Shown: in pieces, positions 49,501 through 59,381 of the stretch
Layout: each line of letters opens with the position of its first letter
Position numbering within the stretch: the stretch's first letter is position 1
Assembly: GCA_973895155.1 (NCBI GenBank)
Contig: OZ316897.1
Coordinates: 13,888,001 to 13,952,000, forward strand
DNA: 64,000 nucleotides
Direction of reading: 5' to 3'
Origin: Marsupella aquatica
Lineage: Eukaryota; Marchantiophyta
Notes under the pieces: generated by a model
Databases searched by the model: none
What the model was told of the DNA's origin: nothing
What the model saw: only the letters and a program-made list of their open reading frames with translations
Program-made: the position numbers and the translations under genes

Positions 49501-49596
49501 AGAGAGATCTTCAAGGGTGCACCTATTGCCTGTTATCTCAGATAACAATAGGAACGCCAAGACCTTCGCCTTCTGCTCCTCCCTTGGGATATCCAT
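43540..49596 (-). CDS. CDC7: CDC7-like protein kinase (replication-initiation kinase)
   Basis: Exons read on the minus strand: 48634-49596, 48055-48121, 47654-47716, 47356-47419, 47074-47206, 46792-46875, 46518-46607, a tentative 46024-46051, one starting at 45901 with unresolved end, 45050-45317, 44796-44857, 44367-44479, 44015-44102 and 43540-43758. All resolved junctions keep frame. The N-terminal domain resembles plant CDC7 (KVLAFLLLSEITGNRC). The kinase domain has the glycine loop GAGGYGTVYK (342-351), Lys364 in FAMKC, Glu378, DVKPGNFLFSR, LVDFNLA (DFN at 483), GPCVGTKGYRAPE and TTKVDIWSAGV. A basic insert separates DFN from APE, as in CDC7. The DBF4-dependent kinase phosphorylates MCM to fire origins. 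Oddities: HLD instead of HRD and a 55-residue in-frame duplication in exon 1. ATG 49596 has an in-frame stop two codons upstream. Confidence 0.88.
48634..48963 (-). repeat. In-frame 165-bp tandem duplication within CDC7 exon 1
   Basis: The last 165 bases of exon 1 (48634-48798) repeat the preceding 165 (48799-48963) with few differences. Each unit encodes 55 residues, including PLERAENGLLP, DKTPLAAEAAR and AEQGLVPFPKEISAQHK. Both copies end in the same residues, the second at the splice donor. More diverged relatives of the 'ER-E..L' motif precede them. Confidence 0.9.
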
Positions 49597-50888
49597 ATGT
49601 TATCCCGGAATGCTCCGGTATATGCAAACGGACATCTTCATTTGCCTGGCCCCAGAGAATGCTTCGTCATTTCAATCTTTGCCTAAAAAAGCAGGTCTTG
49701 GCCGAATTTGCATCCTATCTCTGCACCAATGCATATCCCGGCAACGTCCCAAATCCTGCTAGAGGCTGCCATGACAACATTCAATAATGCCAAGCTCACG
49801 TTAGCCACAGACTGAAGCATTTCGGAAAATGAGGGATCAATATGTCCAACCCAAATCCCTTCCGCCCCAAAAGATTCTCCACAGTTGTCGTGCTCAGTCG
49901 TGAAGTCCTCACATAGAGAGCTCCGAATTTGCACGTGTGTCCGCCTTCACTGCCATTTCGTTAGATGTAAAGAATCCGGACGGTACAGGCGAGACGTCGG
50001 AATCCTAAATTCGCACCTGAATTTATAGACAGTCTCTAAGCACGAACAGCGGAAACGCACACAATCAAAAACACACAAAGAATTGAAAGGTTGCCAACAA
50101 AGGTCTGACGCTCTTCCACAACTAAAACCGCCACTCATAAGGTCAAAATTTTGGAGGGATGCTATCCACTCAGAAGACATCAACTCATAGATATCACTTC
50201 GGTTTCACAAGGACGATCGACAATCAGAACATGATCATCGTCTTAACATGAAGCCAGGCCCGGTTTTCCCTGTCCTTCGAGATAGTGATCGTGAGTAGAT
50301 AAGGCGACGAAATTACTTGCCGAGCCAGCTATCATTTACTCCCAAAGATGATGACGACGACGACGAGACAAATTAACACACACCTTGGCCAAATAATTCG
50401 AAGCTCTTCCGGACTGAGCCTTCGCACGAGCGAACGAACTACAGGCAGGCAGGAAGCAAGATCATTGAGAAGGAAGTAGAGAACACCCATGAGCCACTGA
50501 CGAGGACCACCGCGATCCAAGTGCTCGCTCGACCTAGGCTAAACATCCCCTTGCTGCCAAGCACAATCCATTCAGTACTCCGGCAAAATAATGTCGAATA
50601 CTAATCCTTTGCCCCTTACTGCTGGAGCATAACAGTTGGACGCCCACGTTGTGCATTGGCTCACAGCCCATTTATCTGGCCTCACCTCTATTGTGGACAT
50701 CAAAAAACAGTCAATCCTTCAAAATTGTGGGAGGTGTCTACCGTACTGCTGGGAGAAAGCACGCAGTTATGAAAATGCTCGACCGACTTCAGACTAGTGC
50801 ACTTACCGCCAAGCATCAGCATGGTCGATGCAGTCCTCAGGCGCGAAAATGTCGAATTCTGTCGTCGAGAGCTGCTGCGGCTGCAAGT
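49597..50888. other. Upstream of CDC7: open frames of unknown status
   Basis: On the minus strand, 49683-49934 is open and coding-like (HIDPSFSEMLQSVANVSLAL), and a frame ending near 50382 reads VRRLSPEELRIIWP just before a GTGTGT donor. They could be 5' exons of an unknown gene or upstream leader. Neither joins in frame to the CDC7 start, since a TAA lies just before that ATG. The rest shows nothing. Confidence 0.3.
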
Positions 50889-50889
50889 G

Positions 50890-51288
50890 GAGTGGATCTT
50901 CGACTGTCGACCTTCGAACTTCGACTCAAAACAGCCACACGAGAGAAACAATGTCGCATGACGAATCCTAGAGTGGATCTTCAACCTTGGAGCTTCGATT
51001 TTCGACTCAAACAGCCACGCGAGAGAAAGAATGCCGAATGACCAGTCCCAGAGTGGATCTTCGACCTTAGACCTTTTCGACTCAGACAGCCACACGAGAG
51101 AAAGAATGCCGTATGAAGAATCCTACATCAGAAATTCGACCCGCGAGCTTCGATTTTCGACGCAGAAAAGCGACACGACAGAAAGGATGCCGCAAGGCGA
51201 GAGTGGATTTTGGACCTTCGAGCTTCGATTTTGAGCTCACACGGGCACACGAGAGAAAGAATGCCGCATGGCGAATCCTCGCCCACAA
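50890..51288. repeat. Minisatellite, five copies of a 78-bp unit
   Basis: Copies begin near 50892, 50971, 51049, 51126 and 51201 with GAGTGGATCTTCGACCTT, then 'gagcttcgattttcgactca', then 'acagccacacgagagaaaga', then 'atgccgcatg'. Unit length near a multiple of three keeps frames open on both strands, which explains the long but meaningless frames here. Confidence 0.8.
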
Positions 51289-51565
51289 AGACGCTACGAA
51301 GAACTGGGATCAGAGCTGCAGCAGGAGTAGCGGTTCCGCGAGCGCGCCTTTGGAGCCTCGAAAGCGCGGGAGTGCTGATGTAGAGAGCGTGCCAAAATGG
51401 GGAGCAGTTATGGCGCAGAGTTTTTCAAAAGTTTTCAAAAACTTGAAATCGAAAATAATAGAGTCTCGTCGTGTCGCGCCTTCTTTCGTCTTGTCTTGTG
51501 GTCAATGTTGGGTGCGGGGGCCTCATTCTTGCGGTGGGTTCCATGCCTCACCCCGCCCTGATTAA

Positions 51566-51602
51566 CACCCCCCACCCCGCCCCCCCCCCCTCCTCCCCCC
51601 CA
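51566..51602. other. Poly-C tract (G-quadruplex motif on minus strand)
   Basis: Runs of 5, 4, 13 and 7 C are separated by short spacers, including CCCCGCCCCCCCCCCCCTCC. The minus strand can form a G-quadruplex. Confidence 0.6.
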
Positions 51603-52600
51603 GGCCCCATCGACAAGAGAATGCATAGATGGACACAACTGAACAAGGTTGATTTCACGCCCCGTGACCTATAGGGTAACCAAAGTATGGGCAGGGTTAC
51701 CAGGTTGTAATTCTTGTGAGGAGAAGAGGTTACCTGTGTGTAATCATTTCTGCACGAGCTTGCTATAGTCATAATCTGTTGTCTTGAAAAGTCGAGTTGA
51801 TTACATCTTTTCGGGCAGGAGTTATGTACACTAGTGCAGGGCTGGGGTCATAGATTGTAACCTGCTACCTAAATGTTCAAAAAAACTTTGTCACCTTATT
51901 CTCACTTCAGCTTATTCTCACATTCCAGATGTACGGTTATGTATAGGGTAATGCAAGTCTGGGCGCAGGGTTACTAGGCTGTAATCTTGCGTCCGGAATA
52001 TGAAAAGAAGCCGCAAATAAGCTGAAGTGAGAATAAGCTGACAAGGAGGAGACAAAGTTTTTTGGAACATTTAGGTAGCAGGGTCAGAGTCTAGAACCTT
52101 ACCCTACCCTACCCTGACCACTCTTATTGTATGCAAATCCTGTCCTAAAAATATTACTTGACTGTACTTTTGAGGGCTGCAGATTATGAGAATAGGAGCG
52201 TGGACTAGAAATGATTACCCGCCAGTAACCTGCCCTTCAACACCCCCAGCTCCCCAGCCCCATCGACAAGAGAAAGATGAAGCATAGACGGACACAAACG
52301 TTTTGATTTCATGCCCCGTGATCTATAGGATAACCAATGTCTGGGCGGGGTTACCAACTTATAACCCTACATCCGGAATGTGAGAATACACTAACAAGCC
52401 TCAGACTAAAAGCTTTTTTGAACAGTTAGGTAGCATGGTGAGAGTGTAGAACCCTACCCAGAACATGATGATTGTATAAGATGATTGTATAGAAATCCTG
52501 TCCAGCAAATATTACCTGGCTATACTTTTGAGGGCTGCAGATTATGAGAATAGGAGAGTGGACTACAAACGATTACCCACTGGTAACCTTTACTTTGTAC
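51595..52600. repeat. Direct duplication with an internal inverted repeat
   Basis: Copy 1 (about 51596-52231) and copy 2 (about 52253-52589) share 'ccccatcgacaagaga', CACGCCCCGTGACCTATAGG / CATGCCCCGTGATCTATAGG, 'gggttacca', TTTTGAGGGCTGCAGATTAT and 'ggtaacc' endings. Copy 1 is longer because it holds an inverted repeat: 51859-51916 (CTGCTACCTAAATGTTC.. AAGCTTATT side) pairs with 52015-52085. The TTTAGGTAGCAGGGTCA arm recurs in copy 2 as 'gttaggtagcatggtga'. This looks like remains of two related non-autonomous elements. Confidence 0.5.
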
Positions 52601-52687
52601 ATAATTTACATGGGAGCGTGCAAAAATGGGAAGCAAGTATTGCACAAAGTTTTCAACAAGTTGATTGCAAAGTAAGAGTCTTGTCGT

Positions 52688-53070
52688 GGCGCACCTTCTT
52701 TTTTTTGCCTTGAAAAAACCAATTGAATTTCATTCAAAAAGCCAACATACAACAAGGGTGGCCGACAAGAGGGGGTCGGCACCCGGGGGGACCAGAGGTC
52801 CATAAGCCTAACAGACCGGTGAAGCCGGGACCAGGAGAGAAGCAGGCCCTAAGAAAGGAAGCCAAACCATAAATTCAACCACTGTAGAAGGGGCGGCACA
52901 ACCCTGAAAAGACCGGCCAGTGGAGAGATGTCGGCGGGGCACTCAACACTGGGTCTGTGGTAAACAAAGCTATCAGTCTAGCCTACAGTACAACTTCTAC
53001 CCTGCAAAGCCAACATCTTCATGGAGGTCTAGGGGGAACCGGTGGGATCTGTAAGATGTCTTCATGGATT
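52688..53070 (-). mobile_element. 5'-truncated LINE, 3' end with A-tail
   Basis: Read on the minus strand, the sequence ends with 'ttgtatgttggctttttgaatgaaattcaattgg', then 'ttttttcaaggc' and an A8 tail at about 52690-52697. Text of this form is typical of plant LINE 3' ends. No coding domain remains in this piece. Confidence 0.45.
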
Positions 53071-53074
53071 TCCT

Positions 53075-55540
53075 ATATATATATATTTTTTTATTTTATA
53101 TTTTTATTTTTCATAAACGGGGACACCCCGGAAACTTTATTCAACGAGAACAGAAAACAACAACTGCCCGGGAGAAGGGGGCAGGGAAAAATTTAAAAAC
53201 AACAATTAAGGGGGCTATTAGTGGGAGCACACCCAGAGAGGAGAAGGCACCACAAGCCAAGACGCCTAATTGGAAGGAGGCGATGGAGAGGGAGAGAGAA
53301 TGCCAATGGAACCTGGAACAAAAATCTAAAGCAATACCCAAGGCCAACCCTAAACTGCAAACAGAACCAGACAGCGGCAAAGACCAGCCCGGTCTTCGCC
53401 TCCACCACCCTCCACTGACCACAATATCCCACTTTGCTTGGCACCAGTGAGCAACAGCATCCATCAGACCGCACTATCTCCGGCCCAGGCGGACATCAGC
53501 AACCAAAGGAAAGCAACAACTGCCGGCTATCAGAGCATTTGCAGCCACCAACACAACATCCACCTAATACCAGAGGGGAACATGCCAGAGGATTGGCATT
53601 CTGCATGTTTCACCAACCCAGCCAACAGCCACCAAGATAGATCCATGTTGAGCCGGATCCCAGCAGCTATGTCGTAAGTCCGAATAAGTGTGAATTCAAT
53701 TCAATCCCATGGGGCCGAGCCAAAGAAGCAACTCAAACAAGATCGTTGCATCAGATCTCTGCAAACCGTCCAGCCAATATAAGATTGGATCCACCAGACC
53801 CAGGCGATATAGGTGTTGCAGCCCCCAGAACAGAGAATTCCCTCCAATACAAGGAACCTGAATGACTCCCCAAAATAGGTTTGGGGAAACAGCCTTCTAT
53901 GATAAGCATCGGATAAGGAGATACCGATGAGAGCCCAGTGTCCAAAGACCAGGAAAAAAATGAAGATATCCTCGAACCCCCAATGGGAACAGAGATTAGG
54001 AGGACCACAGAGAAAGCAGGTCCCAGCTGATCTCCTCCATAGGAAGGATATAAAATAGACCCAAGATGATCCCAGTAGCGGAAAGAGAAGCATTCAAATT
54101 ACGTGCAGCACCATAGCTTGAATAAACTCGATGAAGCCCACGATCCCAAAAATCTCCAACAATTGTAGTCTGGCCTAGTGGAGAGCAGAAGCTAAGACTC
54201 AGAACAGACCCAAGGAGGACTGTCGGGCTGGAGGCAGCAGACGGCGGTCCAAGAAATATTGAAGATTGAAAATCCGGAATGGATAAAATAAGTGACTATA
54301 TATCTATCTGAAGAAAACCCATAGATGCGGACCCCCAACAGGTCATATAGAGCCCGAAGATATAATTCCCTGATACTATGATACTATTTTATTCTATGCG
54401 ATGGCTTTTGGCCAAAGTTCAAAAAGAACCTATATTTGGAGATCAAGAAAGACCAAATGAATAGGAGGGCCGAGTCTCAACGGGGAAATAATAGGGGGAC
54501 CAGAACTGAGTCGGACAAGACCAGAGCATGGCCGAGGGACAATACCCTAGCCCAAGATACACAATATTGCACCAGCGACAGAATGGAAGGGGAAAAAGGG
54601 TCAGTCGGCAATATAGATTCCCCACCCATGGCAACATCGGGAGAAACTGACAAAAGGGAGGGATGAAGATTCCAAGACAAAAGCTCCCTGGTGTCTGCAG
54701 CTGACCCAGAACAAATGACCACCACCCTGGGCCCGAAAAGAAAAGATCCCTGACTGGTGGATGAATCAGCCCAAAAACCAAATGGTGGGGAAACCAAGAG
54801 TCACCTCCGCGATAAGATTAGGATATAAAAGGCGGTCCTTCAACAACGGAGAAGAGCTGGCCAAAGGAATGGGAAGAGGGAGATGGAAGACGGAAAGGGA
54901 GTAGGATACGATCTTGACAAATGGGGGGGAAACATACGTTTGGACGGAGAGTGGACTTGGAGACAGGATGGACTGTCCTGGGAAAGCTAGGAGGAATCAG
55001 ACGGATGCAGGGGCCTGCGCAGGAGACGTCTCCCCAACGGACTTGAGATGTATTTTTCTGCATAATATAACCTTTTTCTTGGCCTCAGAGTCCGAACATA
55101 GAGCTACAGAATGGAGGTGCAACACTACCGAGGAAGCTTTAGTGTTACAATTTTTCCACAGAAGCCAGATAGTATCATACACAACAAAGAGGCGAGCGAA
55201 AAGCCTGGGAGAACGGCCGAGAGACAAGTCTAGAATACTTAAGAAGGAGTTTCCCCTGGGAGGAGAGAAATGGCTGGCACCCTCTCATAGAACCATGTCG
55301 TGCGATTCCAAGCCATGGTTGCTTGGGGACAAGAGAAGAAAATATGGCGGCAGTCCTCCGTGCAATTCCTGCAGAATGGGCACATCCCATCTCCATGTCC
55401 ACATTGGTTAGCCCTCAACCTGGTGAATAGCCCAACTGCCAAAACACGCCACAAGAATATCTTCCCGCGATGAGACAGGTCGAAGCGCCAGATCCTCCTA
55501 TATTGCAATTTACCAAGATCCATAGTTGAGAGTCATGTCA
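53075..55540 (-). mobile_element. LINE (non-LTR) remnant with zf-RVT domain
   Basis: On the minus strand, 55239-55523 encodes a reverse-transcriptase-associated zinc-binding (zf-RVT) domain: RGKIFLWRVLAVGLFTRLRA, then CPFCRNCTEDCRHIFFSCP with the Cys-Cys-His-Cys ligands, then W. Downstream, IWLLWKNCNTKAS (about 55170) fits the segment that normally follows. Stops and shifts break it beyond. The 3' end is likely near 53075-53160, where GTTGAATAAAG and an A/T-rich tail occur. A further possible 3' end with AATAAAATAG lies near 54380-54400, so more than one truncated copy may be stacked. No reverse-transcriptase core is present. Confidence 0.6.
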
Positions 55541-55559
55541 ACAGCCCCATACGTGGATC

Positions 55560-56221
55560 TGCCAATTTTAATCATTGATGTCTGGCCCAATCCTTATGTA
55601 TGTAAATTGCCAATCTGTGCCAGGAGTTTTGAATGACCATCAGAGCACTAGATCTAGTGTGCTCAATGAAATGAGAGCTCCTGTCCTTCCACAGATTCCA
55701 ACAGACAATAGCTCTCACTGTGTGCCAAAGTTTACCTGGTGTGTCCGAGACATCGGGTAGTGCATCCCCCACCAAAATGTGGGCTGGCTAAAGTAATATG
55801 ATGTCGTTCCTAGTGGAGTTCGCACGCTGCAGGACAATTTGAACCCATCTCCATATCGATGTTGAGATTGGGTAGCTCCACATGCAATGCATGAGGTCCT
55901 CATGCTGGACAAGATCACATCGAGTACACCAGGTAAGGGGGTTGGATGGTGGTAGTTTTGGGAACCTCCAATGTTGGGTAGTTGGGATCCTATAGATAAG
56001 CTACCAAAGAAAACAGTTTTCCGATGTTGCCTTGTATAGAAGCTCAAAGTTCTAACCGGGTTAGAAGAATCATGGAAGAGTTGCCAATTGGAAGTGATGT
56101 GGATTCGCTGAATCTTGTATTCCCAGATGAAGAGAGTGTCGTTTGGTAGCTCTACCTTCTCTAGTATTGTCTTGCGGTCAATGTTCAATGCGGGAGCCCC
56201 CATTCTCGGGATGGGTGCCAT
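55560..56221 (-). mobile_element. Second LINE C-terminal remnant
   Basis: On the minus strand, frames interrupted by a shift near 56035 encode a degenerate zf-RVT (SNWQLFHDSSNPV, WCTRCDLVQHEDLMHCMW) and then the usual C-terminal segment LPDVSDTPGKLWHTV, RAIVCWNLWKDRSSHF (55572-55775). The order zinc domain then W-LW-DR is complete here and starts again in the remnant downstream, so two different LINE ends lie head to tail. The 5' end text (ALNIDRKTILEK) resembles the minus strand near 51490-51545. Confidence 0.6.
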
Positions 56222-57500
56222 GAGTCCACCTGTCCTTCAAACTGTTAGAATTTACTCTTAGGTCTAGAGTTACGACTATACCATAGTTAAGGCTAACCTT
56301 AGTTGCAGACTTGGTTAGGTTAGTCATGTTGTGCACACTCTATACCCAAGCGGTGTTTGCTTGGAGAGTGAGAACTCAGGCTCATTGTTACAGAGCAAGT
56401 TGAAAGATAGGGAGAGCTTGCACTATGGATGCTTGGTATGGCCGGTCGGCCTAGAGTGCAGTAAAGTTCTTGTGTGTTCCCATGCACGTAGCCTCATGTG
56501 GAGGTGAACCACGTATCTCTATGTCGACTCTTGTGCATTGGATGGTTCATGGGCTTGTCGTTGCGATTGTCGTCTATGCTCAACACAAACCCCTCCCTGC
56601 AGAATTCCCTTGCAATTTTGAAAATTTCCTACACCCTCAACAATAGGAAGTGGAAGCATAAGTAGACACATACTTTTGAGATAATGTGTGGATTGGACAA
56701 GCCGCAACCTTAATGGACACAAATGAAATGCTTACATATACTTGCATAGCATGTTTTACACTTTTGTTCCACATAGGACATGTAAAAATTCATTTGACCA
56801 GCATTATCATGTTTTTAGTGGATTTCTCTAATGTCCTGTCCATGTAGTAACTTCCATTATATGCCAAAGATCCAAATAGTAGCCCAGGAGAAGGAGACCC
56901 AATAAAGGGGACAACCAACCAATGAAGGGGAGAAACAAAGGGAAAAACATGTTAAGACCAAGAACCGCTCAACTAAATAAGGTCTCTAGTCGGGGGGCCC
57001 TCGACCCCCCTACCTACACAACCCCATTTTGAATTGATGGCACCTCAAAGTTTATTTCCGCCTGCCTTAACCCCGCAAAATTCCTTTTGGTGACCCAATG
57101 GGGCACCGTTGATTCCATCTGCCCCAACCCCGTACAATACACCGAATGATGTAGCCAAAGCACTTATGACAGTGTACCATCATCTTGATTGGGATGACCA
57201 CTGGAGCGCCGAACTATCAGTGGTCCCAATAAATGCACATCTATCTACAACTATAATAAGGGATCCCGCCTTTTTTTGTCCCTCGGCTCAATACAAAAAA
57301 GCTCTTGGGCGGGAAAGATCCACAGCCGTTGGATTTGATTAGTTGTTTTCCCTAACCATTGACGGAAGAAATGTGCACCGCTGGCACATATGTCATTCCT
57401 GCTGCCCCATAAATGCCCTGGCCCAGCCTATGGGGCCAACCCTCCTTTGCACAGTGCAGCGCACTGGCATAGGGCTCATAAAAATATAACATACTTTGTA
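56222..57500. other. Intergenic, one dispersed motif
   Basis: A copy of the CCAATAAAGGGG motif lies near 56897-56950. No coding exon or RNA gene is supported. The frame at 57109-57342 has no recognisable domain. Confidence 0.4.
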
Positions 57501-57588
57501 CACATCACTCCATATCATGATAAATTTCATATTCTTTAAATTAATGATTTCACACTTGTATTACCACATTTTGATGTGTGATTGCTTG
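57501..57588 (+). repeat. Dispersed repeat family B, copy 2
   Basis: TCACTCCATATCATGATAAA at the left and ACCACATTTTGATGTGTGAT at the right frame an AT-rich middle. It matches copies at 57708 and 11990. Confidence 0.6.
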
Positions 57589-57707
57589 CAGGGAACTATC
57601 ATGATTACCTGCAGGGAACTCTCAGCGAAAGTCTTGACCCAACTATCACCCAACTATCAGTGGTCCCAAACTATCAGTGGTCCCAGTATCCCAGTAACTA
57701 GTGCCTA

Positions 57708-57785
57708 ACTCAATACCATAATAAATCTCATATTTTTAAATCAATGAGTGCACACCTATATTACCACATTTTGATGTGTGATTTT
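57708..57785 (+). repeat. Dispersed repeat family B, copy 3
   Basis: CTCAATACCATAATAAATCT at the left and ACCACATTTTGATGTGTGAT at the right. It lies 207 bases after copy 2, with the same orientation. Confidence 0.6.
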
Positions 57786-57905
57786 GAGTCTATCAAGGGT
57801 AATCACTGATAGTTCTATTCACTCTGGATAGAACTGGTTCGAACTCTCAGCAGAACTCTTGACGCTCTCGTGATAGACTCGAATAAAAGAAACGAAATTC
57901 GCAAT

Positions 57906-58216
57906 TCACTCTGGATAGAACTCGTTCAACTCTGGGCTGACTTCCCTTTTCTGCTCGAAAGTTGGCATTTCTCTCATCAGTCGATCGGTTCATTGATTTC
58001 AGTCATGCACTCGCTCTTCTGCTTGAAAGTAGGTACTTCTTTCACTCTGGGAAAGAACTCATTGAATTCTGGGCTGACTTCGCTCTTCTGCTCGAAAGTT
58101 GGCATTTCTCTCATCAGTCGATCGGTTCATTGATTTCAGTCATGCACTCCGCTCTTCTGCTTGAAAGTTGGTACTCTCTCATGAGCCGATCGGTTCGGTG
58201 CTTTCAGTCATGCACT
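57906..58216. repeat. Tandem array of a 138-bp unit
   Basis: The unit 'tctgggctgacttc-ct-ttctgctcgaaagttggcatt' plus CATCAGTCGATCGGTTCATT and 'gatttcagtcatgcactc' starts near 57932 and 58070, almost identical. Partial copies flank these, one with ATGAGCCGATCGGTTCGGTG near 58181. Confidence 0.75.
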
Positions 58217-59381
58217 CACGCAGGCTCGCCGGGCAGACAAGGCTTGTGAGAGTTGTCACCGATGAATTCGTCATACTTGTGCTCGTCGAAGTGTGCGCTG
58301 TGCAGGAATGTCGAAGGCAAAGGCGAGATGTCTGCTTTCAAGTGGTTGTATTTGTGCCTGGCTTCATATTTCGGACGTACCCCTATCGATCCTTCTTCCG
58401 ATCCATCCGTCTTCTGCTTTTCGACTTGAGGGTTACCCTGGAGCAACGAGCGGCTGGAATTGTCACTGCATTTTTTCGGAGATCAAAGGGAACCCCTTGA
58501 GGGCTAATGGAATCCACACCTGAGCGGCATCTGAAAAGCCTCGTAAAGCTACGCAGTAAACTGCATAGGAGGGTCACAAACCCAGAGCGGGAGGCTTTGG
58601 CTTGCCACACCTACTGCAGCTACAATTGGCCTTCAGTGGACTTTCCAGATTGAGAAACGCAACAAGGTGCTTTCTTCCTGTAGCATTTCATGGATGCCAT
58701 GGCATCCCAAGTCAACGAATGTCCCTTTGCAACGGGCATCTCCCTCAGAAACACACTTATCGACAAGCTGTTCATTGAGAATCATCAGAACTTTGTGTAT
58801 TTCGTGAGAATTAGAAGAGAATTTGGTCTCGCAATGGGTATGCAAGCTGGAACCTAAAGGTACCCTTATCAAGGACAATAATCTATCCGGCTGAGCTAAT
58901 TGAATGCCTTGTGATTGTAGCATTCAGAAATCAAGTGAATGGCTGACTTTAGAACGTTCCACATGCTTCAGAGAAGGAGCTGAATTGTAAAATGCACATT
59001 GAGAACGGCAAATGAATCCCCGCATGTAAGAGGGTACTCAGCTTATAGGTGGGATGATGCCTGAGCACTGCAGTACTAAAATAATGCGCCTGCTGAAGTC
59101 GCAAAACTTTGGTAGTTTTCATACCCCAAATACTGACTTCCGTTAACTGCAACACTCAAGAACCTTATGACTAACTAACTAATGTGCCTAAGGCAGGCTG
59201 GTGGGGGTTGGAAACTTTAGGGGCTTTGGCGTACACGATAAATAGATGGACATCTGTCAAGAATCTCGTGCCAACAATTCGAGTCAAAGGGTTAGAGAAA
59301 TTCAAAATCTAGTTCCTCTACATCTCCCTTCGCCCCTCCAAAATTTTAATAGCTTTATGTACATATAATGTTTTTGAAGTG
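58217..59381. other. 3' flank of the thioesterase gene; open frames unassigned
   Basis: Minus frames at 58216-58446 (IGVRPKYEARHKYNHLKAD) and 58633-58923 (LIRVPLGSSLHTHC) look mildly coding-like but match nothing I know and show no clear splice links to each other. They may be parts of an unknown gene or chance. Confidence 0.25.

Noticed and set aside
49683-49934. Open frame as the first CDC7 exon
   Set aside because: A TAA stands two codons before the ATG at 49596 with no acceptor in between, and the N-terminal domain is already complete from that ATG.
50649-51565. Frames of 130-150 codons on both strands
   Set aside because: The 78-bp minisatellite has a length divisible by three, which keeps frames open on both strands.
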